Assembly (NCBI RefSeq): GCF_009183655.1
Contig: NZ_WEIO01000009.1
Span: 1 to 64,000 of the forward strand
DNA: 64,000 nucleotides
DNA from: Bacillus aerolatus
GTDB lineage: Bacteria; Bacillota; Bacilli; Bacillales; Domibacillaceae
Direction: 5' to 3'
Numbering within the stretch: position 1 is the first letter of the stretch; every line of letters starts with the position of its first letter. Below are positions 20,063 through 33,231 of the stretch, piece after piece. The notes under the pieces were generated by a model. That model saw only the letters and a list, made by a program, of their open reading frames with translations. It did not search any database and was not told the DNA's origin. The position numbers and the translations under genes are program-made.

Positions 20063-20134
20063 ATGAGCGGTCACCGCTTCAATCCAGAAAAAGCAGAATT
20101 ATTGATTAACCCTAAAACGAAAAAATATTCTTAG
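20063..20134 (+). pseudogene. 23-codon remnant resembling a methyltransferase N terminus
   Basis: A 23-residue reading frame with a very strong ribosome site (aggaggt, 5 bases from ATG). It begins MSGHRFNPEKAELL and ends in NPKTKKYS before a stop. The start resembles the N terminus of class I SAM-dependent methyltransferases common in Bacillaceae, which open with HxFNPEKAxxLL. The stop codon lies in the stem of a terminator hairpin, so the rest of the gene appears deleted. It could also be a translated leader peptide. No methyltransferase motif survives. Confidence 0.5.
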
Positions 20135-20158
20135 GAATCTTCCTAAGGATATTTTTTT
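20119..20158 (+). terminator. terminator after the two-component genes
   Basis: Stem aaaatattcttagg / cctaaggatatttt (one G-U pair) with a 6-base loop, followed by more T residues. It overlaps the end of the 23-codon frame. Confidence 0.85.
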
Positions 20159-20358
20159 ATAAAAGAATTTAAGCGATAAGACGTGGAAGAGTATTCATAA
20201 AGTAAGAAGAATCATCATACGAAATAGTATGCGCAACTTTTCACATATTGTTCAAAAAAATCTTCATTCTTTAGTGCTTTAAACTATAAAATATGTTAAG
20301 ATGTCAATAATTTAAAATATGGGATGATAGCTTCCTTTCAGGAGGAGTGTTTAAATAA

Positions 20359-22101
20359 ATGGTAGAACAGCGGCATCAATGGAAAAGTAAACAGCTAAGA
20401 GAGCATGTAGCGGTGGTCGATGGCGAACTTTCCCCGACACTTGTATTGAAAAATGCCCGCTTTTTGCATTCTGTGCTTAAACAGTGGGTCACTGCAAATA
20501 TTTGGATTTATGAAGACCGTATCGTGTACGTCGGCAATGATATGCCTGAAAAGAAAAATTCAAGTGAAATATACGATTGCAGCGGGAAAACACTTGTCCC
20601 GGGTTATATAGAACCTCATGTACATCCGTTTCTTTTATATAATCCCCAGAGTTTTGCAGAGTTTGCAGCGAAGACGGGAACGACCACATTCATTAATGAT
20701 AACTTAATGTTGCTTTTATTATTAGAAGAAAAGAAAGCGTTTTCTTTATTGGAGGAATTTCGCTCGCTGCCGGTCAATATGTACTGGTGGTGCCGTTATG
20801 ATCCTCAGACAGAGCTGGCAAATGAAGAAGAAATTTTTTCTAACGCTGCTGTTAAGTCGTGGGTGGAACATTATGATGTCATTCAGGGCGGAGAATTGAC
20901 TGGGTGGCCGAAGCTTTTGGCAGGCGATGATATGATGCTCCAGTGGATTCGGGAGACGAAGCGCCTCCGTAAAAGAATAGAAGGGCATTTTCCGGGAGCT
21001 TCTGAGAAGACGCTAACGAAAATGGCTTTGCTTGGTGCGGATAGTGATCATGAAGCGATGAGCGGGCAAGATATTTACAAAAGGTTGATGGCGGGATACA
21101 TGGTCTCTCTTCGTGAGTCTTCCATTCGTCCAGACCTCGAAGTGCTGCTCCGGGAAATGAAAGAAATGGGCATCAATCAATACGACATGATGATGTTTAC
21201 GACTGACGGTGCCTCTCCTTCGTTTTATGAAAAAGGAATACTAGACTGGATGATTGCTAAAGCAATCGAACATGGGGTGCCTGCAATTGACGCCTATCAT
21301 ATGGCCAGTTATAACGTGGCGAAATATTACCGGGTCGAGAATTTGCATGGAATGATTGCTCCTGGAAGATTCGCCAATATTAATATTTTAAAGGATGAAC
21401 AGCACCCGACACCTCTTTCTGTCCTTTCAAAAGGCGAGTGGCTGAAAAAAGAAGGGAAGGATACCCCGCTTTTCCCGCAAATTGAATGGGAAAAGTTTGG
21501 CTTTGGTCCGCTTGAACTGGACTTTGATTTGGAAGAAGACGATTTACAATTCTCGATGCCTTTTGGGATTGAAATGGTTAATAACGTGATTACGAAACCG
21601 TATTCTCTTGAAAAAGATATGTCTGGCGAAGAGATTTCCACAGCGGATGATGAAAGCTTTTTAGTATTGCTTGACCGCTGCGGCAAATGGAGGGTAAATA
21701 CAACAATTAAAGGTTTCGCGTCAGAAGTGGCGGGATTTGCTTCTTCTTTTTCCAATAGCGGTGACATTATTTTAATAGGAAAATGTAAACGGGAGATGGA
21801 GAGAGCTTTTAATCGGATGAAAGAAATAGGCGGTGGACTTGTTCTGGCTGAAAGTGGGGAAGTGATCCATGAAATTCCGCTCGCTCTGTCTGGAATGATG
21901 TCGACAAAGCCGATGGAAGCAATTATAGAGGAAGAAACAAAATTGAAAGAGCTGCTGACAGAAAGAGGCTATAAATATGATGACCCTCTTTATACACTCT
22001 TATTTTTATCTTCTACTCATTTGCCGTATATTCGGATCACGTCACACGGAATGTATGATGTAATGAAGAAAACGGTACTCTTTCCGACTATAATGCGTTA
22101 A
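20359..22101 (+). CDS. yerA: adenine deaminase-like amidohydrolase YerA
   Basis: A 580-residue amidohydrolase, the same length as B. subtilis YerA and in the same place upstream of yerB. The metal-binding HxH is in EPHVHPF (about residue 90). YDVIQGGELTGWPKLL and MFTTDGASPSF carry further conserved amidohydrolase positions. The C-terminal third (about 410-570) matches the adenine deaminase C-terminal domain. Annotation as adenine deaminase (adenine to hypoxanthine plus ammonia) is by similarity; the true substrate of YerA-type proteins is uncertain. The ggaggag site lies about 12 bases from the ATG. The 224-bp gap upstream holds no gene. Confidence 0.88.
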   Translation: MVEQRHQWKSKQLREHVAVVDGELSPTLVLKNARFLHSVLKQWVTANIWIYEDRIVYVGNDMPEKKNSSEIYDCSGKTLVPGYIEPHVHPFLLYNPQSFAEFAAKTGTTTFINDNLMLLLLLEEKKAFSLLEEFRSLPVNMYWWCRYDPQTELANEEEIFSNAAVKSWVEHYDVIQGGELTGWPKLLAGDDMMLQWIRETKRLRKRIEGHFPGASEKTLTKMALLGADSDHEAMSGQDIYKRLMAGYMVSLRESSIRPDLEVLLREMKEMGINQYDMMMFTTDGASPSFYEKGILDWMIAKAIEHGVPAIDAYHMASYNVAKYYRVENLHGMIAPGRFANINILKDEQHPTPLSVLSKGEWLKKEGKDTPLFPQIEWEKFGFGPLELDFDLEEDDLQFSMPFGIEMVNNVITKPYSLEKDMSGEEISTADDESFLVLLDRCGKWRVNTTIKGFASEVAGFASSFSNSGDIILIGKCKREMERAFNRMKEIGGGLVLAESGEVIHEIPLALSGMMSTKPMEAIIEEETKLKELLTERGYKYDDPLYTLLFLSSTHLPYIRITSHGMYDVMKKTVLFPTIMR

Positions 22102-22139
22102 AATAGTAAAGTAAAGAGATTGCATATGGGAGTTTACGT

Positions 22140-23174
22140 ATGAAAAAATTGACGATGCTGTCCTTGTTGACAGGCGCCATACTCATGAGCGGCTGTTGGG
22201 GAGATAAAGAGAAAAACATACAAGAAGACAACGGACGAAAAGTATCAAAAGAAAATAAAGAACAAAGCTACGCTTATCCTTTAACAGGCAAACAAACAAA
22301 CGAGCGGCCTGCACAGCGTGCCACTGCGGTAGTGATTAACAATCATCCACAAGCCCGCCCGCAAACTGGCCTGACTGCGGCAGATGTTGTGTATGAAGTA
22401 CTAACTGAAGGAAATGTAACGAGATTTCTCGCTGTTTATCAAAGTGAACAGCCTGAGAAAGTGGGGCCCGTCCGAAGTGCGAGAGACTATTTTATTGAAC
22501 TGGCAAAAGGGTATGACAGTCTTTTTGTGGCCCACGGATACAGCCCGGAAGCACGGGAACGTCTTTTCAGCGGAGAGATGGATGAATTAAATGGCATCCA
22601 GTACGATGGCACGATTTTTAAGCGTGATCCTTCCCGCAAAGCTCCGCACAATTCTTATATTAGTTTCGACGCAATGTATAAGAAAGCGGAAGAAAAAGGA
22701 TACAGCACTGACAATATGCCGGATCGGTTAAGCTTTTTACAGCCGTCGGAGGCTGTAGAGGGAGCCGATCAAAAAGCAATGTCCGTACAGGTGAATTATT
22801 CCAGTCAGGCCGCTTTTCAAGTAGAGTATAAATACAACCGTGACAAAAAACGCTATGAGCGGTTTACCGGAGGAAAGCAGGAGTTTGACAGGGAGACGAA
22901 TGAAGCAGTCAGTGCAGCCAACGTGTTAATTATCGAAGCTGAACATCGCGTCATGGATGGAAAAGGCCGGCTGGATATCGACTTGTCTTCAGGCGGAAAT
23001 GCGTATCTCCTTCAAAATGGAGCGGTTCACATAGCCGAGTGGTCGAATGTGGATGGACGAATTTTACCTTTTAAAGAAGGCGCCCCAATGGGATTTGTCC
23101 AGGGGAAAACGTGGATTAATATAATTCCCGCCTCTAAAGGGCTAGATAAAATGGTGATTTTGGAAAATAACTAA
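22140..23174 (+). CDS. yerB: DUF3048 lipoprotein YerB
   Basis: A 344-residue lipoprotein of the DUF3048 family. The signal peptide ends in the lipobox LMSGC, giving lipid-modified Cys19. Mature features include PVRSARDYF and the KRDPSRKAPHNSYIS stretch in the DUF3048 core, and the C-terminal WSNVDGRILPF / WINIIPASKG in the second domain. Function is unknown; the position downstream of yerA is conserved in Bacillus. It is exposed on the outer face of the membrane. Confidence 0.9.
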   Translation: MKKLTMLSLLTGAILMSGCWGDKEKNIQEDNGRKVSKENKEQSYAYPLTGKQTNERPAQRATAVVINNHPQARPQTGLTAADVVYEVLTEGNVTRFLAVYQSEQPEKVGPVRSARDYFIELAKGYDSLFVAHGYSPEARERLFSGEMDELNGIQYDGTIFKRDPSRKAPHNSYISFDAMYKKAEEKGYSTDNMPDRLSFLQPSEAVEGADQKAMSVQVNYSSQAAFQVEYKYNRDKKRYERFTGGKQEFDRETNEAVSAANVLIIEAEHRVMDGKGRLDIDLSSGGNAYLLQNGAVHIAEWSNVDGRILPFKEGAPMGFVQGKTWINIIPASKGLDKMVILENN

Positions 23175-23195
23175 AAAAGGGGTTTGAAGCTTAAT

Positions 23196-23495
23196 ATGCA
23201 AATTGAAAAGCTGCGCGGAAAAGAACTGGACCAGCTGTTTGAAGCGGTTCTTTCACTCCGCGATTTAGAAGAATGTTACTTGTTTTTCGATGATCTTTGC
23301 ACGGTAAACGAAATTCAGTCTCTTGCCCAACGTCTGGAAGTAGCGCGTATGCTCAAAGAAGGTAAAACATATCACAAAATCGAAAGTGGCACCGGCGCTT
23401 CCACTGCTACCATTTCACGTGTTAAACGCTGTCTTAACTACGGCAACGATGCGTACCAGCTCGTCCTTGACCGCTTGAAAGAAAAACAATCATAA
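23196..23495 (+). CDS. yerC: TrpR-like regulator YerC
   Basis: A 99-residue DNA-binding protein of the YerC/YecD (TrpR-superfamily) type. The helix-turn-helix is LAQRLEVARMLKEGKTYHKI followed by TGASTATISRVKRCL. The ATG at 23196 gives the same N terminus as B. subtilis YerC (MQI.KLRGKELDQLF). A TTG at 23184 is in frame but sits almost on top of the aagggg site. The regulated genes are unknown. A strong palindrome follows. Confidence 0.92.
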   Translation: MQIEKLRGKELDQLFEAVLSLRDLEECYLFFDDLCTVNEIQSLAQRLEVARMLKEGKTYHKIESGTGASTATISRVKRCLNYGNDAYQLVLDRLKEKQS

Positions 23496-23506
23496 GAAAG
23501 AAATGG

Positions 23507-23560
23507 GGTCTGACCCCCGCCACGTTAATACGTTAATGTGGCGGGGGTCAGACCTTTGTT
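23507..23560 (+). terminator. strong palindrome/terminator between yerC and pcrB
   Basis: A perfect 17-bp inverted repeat (23507-23523 with 23538-23554; arms begin ggtctgacccccgcc) with a 14-base loop is followed by a weak T tract (tttgtttt). Its GACCCC/GGGGTC arms recur in the terminator at 54629. It probably ends the yerABC transcript, but it also looks like a mobile palindromic unit. Confidence 0.75.
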
Positions 23561-23652
23561 TTAGCGTGGAAGAACAAATGTTATAATGGTGAGGTGCAAA
23601 AAGTTGCGAATCAAGCAATAGGCATGGATAAAGGAATGGAGGAATTTGTTAG

Positions 23653-24345
23653 ATGTATGATGTGCGTGAATGGCGTCATGTATTTAAGTTAGATCCGAAT
23701 AAAGAGATAGATGATTCGTCGCTTGAGCGGGTCTGTGAGTCAGGGACGGATGCGGTCATTATCGGTGGCAGCGATGGAGTAACATTGGAAAACGTGCTTG
23801 ATTTAATGGCGCGTGTCCGTCGTTATACGGTTCCGTGCGTGCTCGAAGTATCCACTATAGAGTCCATCACCCCGGGGTTTGATTTATATTTTATTCCGAT
23901 GGTGCTAAACAGCGGAAGTACAGAGTGGGTCACTGGACTGCACCATCAGGCGGTGAAAGAGTACGGTGAGCTCATGGATTGGGAAGAGGTTTATATAGAA
24001 GGCTACTGCATAGCGAATCCAGATTGCAAAGCAGCTCAGCTGACAGAAGCAAAAGGACCGCTTCAGCTGGAAGACGTTACTGCCTATGCCATGATGGCAG
24101 AAAAAATGTTTCGTCTGCCTTTATTCTATTTGGAATACAGCGGAACGTACGGCGACTTAAATACAGTAAAAGCCGTCCGTCAAACGTTGGAAGAAACAAC
24201 GTTTATTTACGGAGGCGGCATCTCTACGCCAAAGGAGGCAAAAGAGATAGCTGCGTACGCTGATGTAGTAGTCGTTGGCAACGCTGTGTACGAAAATCTG
24301 GAAGAAGCAATTAAAACAGTAGCGGCGGTAAAAAATCATATATAA
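23653..24345 (+). CDS. pcrB: heptaprenylglyceryl phosphate synthase PcrB
   Basis: PcrB (230 aa; B. subtilis 228) is a TIM-barrel prenyltransferase that joins sn-glycerol-1-phosphate to heptaprenyl diphosphate. Conserved parts are [40 protein letters not shown] and YGGGI. It lies just upstream of pcrA with a 35-bp gap, the usual arrangement. A TATAAT at 23582-23587 upstream is a possible -10 element, though its -35 partner is weak. Confidence 0.95.
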   Translation: MYDVREWRHVFKLDPNKEIDDSSLERVCESGTDAVIIGGSDGVTLENVLDLMARVRRYTVPCVLEVSTIESITPGFDLYFIPMVLNSGSTEWVTGLHHQAVKEYGELMDWEEVYIEGYCIANPDCKAAQLTEAKGPLQLEDVTAYAMMAEKMFRLPLFYLEYSGTYGDLNTVKAVRQTLEETTFIYGGGISTPKEAKEIAAYADVVVVGNAVYENLEEAIKTVAAVKNHI

Positions 24346-24380
24346 TAGGAACGAACGTTCTAATAGGCGGTGAAATAAAT

Positions 24381-28606
<4,226 letters not shown>

Positions 28607-28622
28607 GTAAGAGGTGGCTCGT

Positions 28623-29789
28623 TTGAATAAAAAAGTATTTTCCGCTGCACTCGCTGCCATGCTACTGGCTAGCGGGTGTGTACCGAAATTAGAGAAAAAA
28701 GAAGAAGTGATTCAGGAGGATGGCAAACAGGAAAAAGCAATTATCCCAAACTATCAAATTTCCGAAAACTTTTACCGGACAATTGTGCCATTTAAACCGG
28801 GAAAAGCGAGAGGGATGGTCGTCTCCAATTTAAATACGCGCTACGACATCGTCGAGTTTGAAACAGGCTTGATGAGAATTGCCCAAGATCATTTTTCTCC
28901 GGAAAAATATTTATTTCAAGAAGGACAAATGCTCGACGGTGACACAGTGAGAGCTTGGCTGAAACGCAAATATACAGCGGAACAGCTGGAAGAGAAGAAG
29001 TTAAAGCCGGAAGAAAATCTTGGTTTGAATCCAGTGGACAGCGGAAAAGGATCAACGGAACAGCGCAACGAAAAAAGCCCGATTTATTTAGCGCATGTGA
29101 TGGAACACAATTACTTGACGAAAACAGATAAAAACTCGCTGCAGCTTTCAGGAGCGGTTATCGGCCTTGCCTTAAATTCCGTGCACTATTACACGAAAGA
29201 GAAGTACGGGGCGGTATACGATTATAAAATCTCTGCAGAAGAAGTTGAGCGGGAAGGTAAGAAAATAGCTGAAGAAGTAGCAAAAAGAGTGAGGACGACG
29301 AAAGGGCTGAAAGATGTACCTGTCACGATTGCTTTATTCAAGCAAGAAGCTCAAAACTCGGTCGTACCTGGTAACTTTATCGCATACACTCACCTCGATG
29401 CCAATGACGACACAATCGGCAGCTGGGAAAAAGTGAACGAGAAATATTACTTGTTCCCGTCCGCACAAGCAGAAAAAGACCATCGGGACGACATGACATA
29501 CTTTTTAAACTTTAAGCAGGATGTAGAAAAGTATTTTAAAAACTACAATGGCGTCGTTGGAAAAGCGCTTTACAACGGCGAAGAATTAGTTGATTTAAAA
29601 ATTGAAATCCCGATTCAATTTTACGGAAAAGCAGAAGCTATCGGATTTACCCAATTTGTCACGGGATTGATTATGGATCACTTTCCTGCTTACATTCCGG
29701 TAGAAGTGACGATTTCTTCCGTCAGCGGACCGGAAGCGTTAATTGTGAGGAAAGCCAATAGTAAAGAACCTGAAGTGCATATTTACTAA
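28623..29789 (+). CDS. yerH: CamS-family sex pheromone-like lipoprotein YerH
   Basis: A 388-residue lipoprotein of the CamS family, syntenic with B. subtilis yerH downstream of ligA. The signal peptide ends in the lipobox LASGC. In enterococci and staphylococci peptides cut from CamS-type signal sequences act as pheromones; no such role is shown in Bacillus. The TTG at 28623 is preferred because gaggtgg lies 5 bases upstream; a GTG at 28614 overlaps that site. Confidence 0.9.
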   Translation: MNKKVFSAALAAMLLASGCVPKLEKKEEVIQEDGKQEKAIIPNYQISENFYRTIVPFKPGKARGMVVSNLNTRYDIVEFETGLMRIAQDHFSPEKYLFQEGQMLDGDTVRAWLKRKYTAEQLEEKKLKPEENLGLNPVDSGKGSTEQRNEKSPIYLAHVMEHNYLTKTDKNSLQLSGAVIGLALNSVHYYTKEKYGAVYDYKISAEEVEREGKKIAEEVAKRVRTTKGLKDVPVTIALFKQEAQNSVVPGNFIAYTHLDANDDTIGSWEKVNEKYYLFPSAQAEKDHRDDMTYFLNFKQDVEKYFKNYNGVVGKALYNGEELVDLKIEIPIQFYGKAEAIGFTQFVTGLIMDHFPAYIPVEVTISSVSGPEALIVRKANSKEPEVHIY

Positions 29790-29819
29790 CGATGTTGTCC
29801 GATTAATAAACAATTTGAG

Positions 29820-29861
29820 AAAAGCAGCTTGGAGGAATTCCAGAGCTGTTTTTCTTTTTTT
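29820..29861 (+). terminator. terminator after yerH
   Basis: Stem aaagcagct (29821-29829) / agctgtttt (29844-29852, one G-U pair) with an inner tgga/tcca pairing, then a T-rich tract. Confidence 0.8.
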
Positions 29862-29887
29862 TACAAAAAAGATTGCTATTTTTCATC

Positions 29888-29914
29888 AACTGTATTATAT
29901 ATATTAATACAGTT
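29888..29914 (+). promoter_or_regulatory. GntR/YtrA-type operator over promoter
   Basis: A perfect 10-bp inverted repeat, AACTGTATTA (29888-29897) and TAATACAGTT (29905-29914), has a 7-base TA-only spacer. A possible -35 TTGCTA lies at 29873-29878, so the palindrome covers the -10 region. It is the likely binding site of the GntR regulator encoded 30 bases downstream, giving autorepression. Confidence 0.75.
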
Positions 29915-29943
29915 AATACGGTTTGCCGAAAGGAAGAGAAGCG

Positions 29944-30336
29944 ATGTTTACGATTGATACGAGGAGCCGTATACCAATTTATGAGCAGCTTATGGGCAAG
30001 TTGAAAGAGCTCATTATTCGTGAAGTGTGGAAAGAAGATGAACAATTGCCGTCAGTCCGGTCACTTGCCCAAGAGTTGACGATTAATCCGAACACGATTC
30101 AAAAGGCGTACCGTGAGCTTGAGCGGGAAGGGTACATTTACTCCATTCCCGGCAAGGGGAGCTTTGTCGCGCCTGTGAAAAAAGAAATAAGCGGGGAGCG
30201 GATGATGGTGCTGAAAAAAGAGCTTGAACGGATTGTTGGGGAGATTTTATTTTTAGGGGTAACGAAAGAAGATGTGATCCGTCTCATTGAAAAAATGGAT
30301 GCACCGGAAAGAGGGAGCGAAGATGATAATAGCTGA
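29944..30336 (+). CDS. GntR-family regulator, YtrA subfamily
   Basis: A 130-residue regulator, the length of B. subtilis YtrA. The winged helix (about residues 5-75) contains PIYEQLMGKLKELI and LPSVRSLAQELTINPNTIQKAYRELE-type recognition; YtrA-type members have only a short C-terminal dimerisation helix pair instead of a large ligand domain, as seen here. It precedes and overlaps an ABC ATPase gene, as YtrA proteins usually do, and should repress it until cell-wall-active agents appear. The ATG at 29944 has aaggaag upstream. Confidence 0.9.
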   Translation: MFTIDTRSRIPIYEQLMGKLKELIIREVWKEDEQLPSVRSLAQELTINPNTIQKAYRELEREGYIYSIPGKGSFVAPVKKEISGERMMVLKKELERIVGEILFLGVTKEDVIRLIEKMDAPERGSEDDNS

Positions 30337-31222
30337 AAAAGTGTCGAAGCGGTTTGGGAGCTATGATGCGGTGAAAGATGTATCCATTCATGTGAAAAAA
30401 GGATCGATTTATGGACTGCTCGGATCGAATGGAGCTGGAAAAACCACTTTGTTGAAAATGATGACGGGCATCATTCGACCGGATAGAGGAACGGCAAAGG
30501 TGGAAGAAGTATCAGTATACGAGAGACCAGAAGCGAAAGAGAGAATTTTATTCATTCCTGATCAGCCGTATTTCTTTCAACACGCAACGCTCATGCAGGT
30601 GTCTTCATTTTATGAAGCTGTATATAAACGCTGGAGCGGTGAACGATTCCGGCAGCTTTATGAACACTTCAGCCTGAATCCTCATTTGAGACTTTCCCGC
30701 ATGTCAAAAGGGATGCAGCGGCAGGCGGCATTTATTTTAACTTTATCCGTTATGCCAGATGTGCTTGTGCTTGATGAACCGTTTGACGGCCTTGATCCGG
30801 TCGTGCGCCAACAGGTGAAAAATTTGCTTATTCAAGATGTAAGTGCGCGGGAAATGACGGTACTTGTTTCCTCTCATAACTTGCGCGAAATGGAGGACTT
30901 TTGTGACAGCGTAGGTGTTATGCACAAAGGCGGATTATTATTTGAGCGTGATTTAGAAGAATTAAAGACGGACGTTTGCAAAGTACAAGTGGCGTTTCGG
31001 CAAATGCCGGATCAGTCGTTTTTGGCCGGCATGAACGTATTGCATCATGAAAAGCGGGGGCGCGTGTTAACTTGCATTGTGCGCGGACAGGAAGAAGAGA
31101 TTTATCGGCATGTACAGTCATTTGAACCGGCGATCTTTGACATTCTGCCGCTGACGCTTGAAGAAATATTTACGTATGAAATGGGGAGTGTCGGCTATGA
31201 AATCCGGAATCTTATCGTTTAA
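30323..31222 (+). CDS. ABC transporter ATP-binding protein
   Basis: A 299-residue ABC ATPase: Walker A GSNGAGKTT (residues 34-42), an SKGMQRQ signature (weak form of LSGGQ), and Walker B VLVLDEPFDGLDP, then a switch His in SSHN. The last ~80 residues form the C-terminal extension common in this class. The ATG at 30323 lies inside the regulator gene, and the stop lies beyond the permease start, so the three are coupled. The substrate is unknown; the set resembles the Ytr-type transporters induced by lantibiotics and cell-wall antibiotics. Confidence 0.92.
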   Translation: MIIAEKVSKRFGSYDAVKDVSIHVKKGSIYGLLGSNGAGKTTLLKMMTGIIRPDRGTAKVEEVSVYERPEAKERILFIPDQPYFFQHATLMQVSSFYEAVYKRWSGERFRQLYEHFSLNPHLRLSRMSKGMQRQAAFILTLSVMPDVLVLDEPFDGLDPVVRQQVKNLLIQDVSAREMTVLVSSHNLREMEDFCDSVGVMHKGGLLFERDLEELKTDVCKVQVAFRQMPDQSFLAGMNVLHHEKRGRVLTCIVRGQEEEIYRHVQSFEPAIFDILPLTLEEIFTYEMGSVGYEIRNLIV

Positions 31223-33176
31223 TAAAGGCTTGTTTCGGCAGCATACCCGCTCCGTATTATGGATGAGCATCTTTTTTATGCTTGCGCTGCTCGTTGTCCT
31301 GCCGCTCTTTATATGGATGATCTTTATGAGAGAAGAAACGCTGGAATATTATTTTCAGGGGAACTATGAAAATGGGTTACTTGCTTTTTCGTATTCTATT
31401 CAATATATCACTCTTATTATATTTCCCGTCATTGCTGGACTGATTTTGACCAATTATCTGACGAAAAAGGGCTCGTCTGACTTTATGCACAGCCTACCAT
31501 TTAAGCGGGAAACGTTATTGACACATGTGTATATGGCCGGCGGTACGGCATTGGTCCTCCCGATTGTGTTGAATGGACTTGTCTTAATAATTATGCGGCC
31601 ATTGATCAAACCGTCCGTTTACACGATAGGCGATGTGGCAGGCTGGTTGGGCATTTCATTGTTAGTCGTCTTATTGATGTTTGTTGTGACTGTGTTTGTT
31701 GGATTGTTTATCGGATCACCGCTGCTGCAGGGGGTGATGGCTTACGGTATTTTCGTTTTACCGGGAGCGCTTATTATGCTCTTCGTGGCCAATGCGCGCT
31801 TTTTTATTAACGGACTCGCTGCGGAAGCCTATATCAATAAAGTGATGTCCGAGGGGATTTTTTTAGTCCGGGCCTCGATGATTGTAGAAAAACCATTCAG
31901 CGAAATGGAGTTAACGGTGTATACCGGACTTGTCGTCCTGCTGGTTGTCATTTCTTATATTGTCTATAAAGCAAGGCCGGCAGAAGCCGTGGATGAGCCG
32001 ATTGTTTTTCCGTTTTTCCGCTGGCTGTTTATTTTTTCCTTCACGCTCGCTGCTATGCTCATTGGCGGGTTATACTTCGGGGAATTTCTTGACGGGGCGT
32101 TCGGTTGGACGCTGCTCGGCTACATCATCGGTGCATTGGCCGGATATACGATTTTACAAATGATCGTGCAGAAAACATTGCGGCTTATATGGCCGTGGAA
32201 AGGTTTTGTTCTATACGTTGCTGCTTTAGTTATTCTGTTCATACCAGTTGCTACTTTTACCAGCTTCTACGAAGAAAAGGTTCCGGCGGAAAACGAAGTG
32301 GCGAAAGTGTATGTCGGCGACAATACATTTTACAACCCGTCTTATACAGGCGAGCTTCCAAACTCCGCTGCTGTTGATAGACAAAGGATAGGATACATGG
32401 AAGAAAGAGAGTCCGTCCATCAAAGCATCGATCTTCATAAACAATTGATTAAGAGCGGAGAGCCCTCCAAGCGAATGGCTCATCAAATAGGAATTGCTTA
32501 TGAGCTAAAAGACGGAAGCCGCATGGAACGCCAGTATTATGTAGATACGGAACAATTAAATGAACTGACACAGGAATTAAGAAACAATGAAGAATTCAAA
32601 CGAAAAACGAGTTCGATTTTTGCCATCTCCCGACCTGAAAAAATCAGTTATTTAGCCGTCGCTGATTATTGGAACGGAACAAGTCAGATGCGTATTACTG
32701 ATCAGAAAGAAATGGCGGCCATGATCCAGGCGATGAAACATGACGTCATAAATGAAAAATCCCGTCGTTTTACGGACTATGATTTTTCAAATATTGGCGA
32801 AGTGCAAGTTTGGTTTACCGATGGACAGATGATGTCTGTACCGATTTATCTTGATCAGGAACAAACAATAAATTATATTCGCCAAAAAGGGAAGGATGGC
32901 GGATTTGCTTCGGCAGATCAAGTGGCGGAAGCTTATATTTTAACGACTGACACGCCGGAGCGGCGCAGGATGCTGGTGGATTATATTTATGAAAAGTCGG
33001 AAGCGCCAGGAGAGGCGGTATTAACTGATTTTCCAATGCCTGCCAAGAAAATAACTGATCCCAATCAATTGAAAGAGCTGCTTAATCCGGCTCTTCTAAG
33101 CCAGGATGGCGACCGTACCTTATTAATTCAATGGAAAGGGAATGGCGCAATCTCTGCGGTGGGAATAAAAAATTAA
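31197..33176 (+). CDS. ABC transporter permease with large C-terminal external domain
   Basis: A 659-residue protein. About the first 355 residues contain eight or more membrane helices of the ABC-2 permease type. The remaining ~300 residues are soluble and should face outside the cell, judged by the last strongly hydrophobic helix at about 336-355. Such permeases with a long trailing domain occur in Bacillaceae next to YtrA-type regulators. The ATG at 31197 overlaps the ATPase gene by 26 bases. The tail could sense or bind the inducing compound, but that is inference. Confidence 0.85.
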   Translation: MKSGILSFNKGLFRQHTRSVLWMSIFFMLALLVVLPLFIWMIFMREETLEYYFQGNYENGLLAFSYSIQYITLIIFPVIAGLILTNYLTKKGSSDFMHSLPFKRETLLTHVYMAGGTALVLPIVLNGLVLIIMRPLIKPSVYTIGDVAGWLGISLLVVLLMFVVTVFVGLFIGSPLLQGVMAYGIFVLPGALIMLFVANARFFINGLAAEAYINKVMSEGIFLVRASMIVEKPFSEMELTVYTGLVVLLVVISYIVYKARPAEAVDEPIVFPFFRWLFIFSFTLAAMLIGGLYFGEFLDGAFGWTLLGYIIGALAGYTILQMIVQKTLRLIWPWKGFVLYVAALVILFIPVATFTSFYEEKVPAENEVAKVYVGDNTFYNPSYTGELPNSAAVDRQRIGYMEERESVHQSIDLHKQLIKSGEPSKRMAHQIGIAYELKDGSRMERQYYVDTEQLNELTQELRNNEEFKRKTSSIFAISRPEKISYLAVADYWNGTSQMRITDQKEMAAMIQAMKHDVINEKSRRFTDYDFSNIGEVQVWFTDGQMMSVPIYLDQEQTINYIRQKGKDGGFASADQVAEAYILTTDTPERRRMLVDYIYEKSEAPGEAVLTDFPMPAKKITDPNQLKELLNPALLSQDGDRTLLIQWKGNGAISAVGIKN

Positions 33177-33200
33177 AAAATAAAACATGCTTTAAACCTT

Positions 33201-33231
33201 GCTGTTGAGGCTTTCTCAACAGCTTTTTTAT
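33201..33231 (+). terminator. terminator of the GntR-ABC operon
   Basis: A perfect 9-bp stem gctgttgag (33201-33209) / ctcaacagc (33215-33223), then TTTTTT. Confidence 0.92.
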
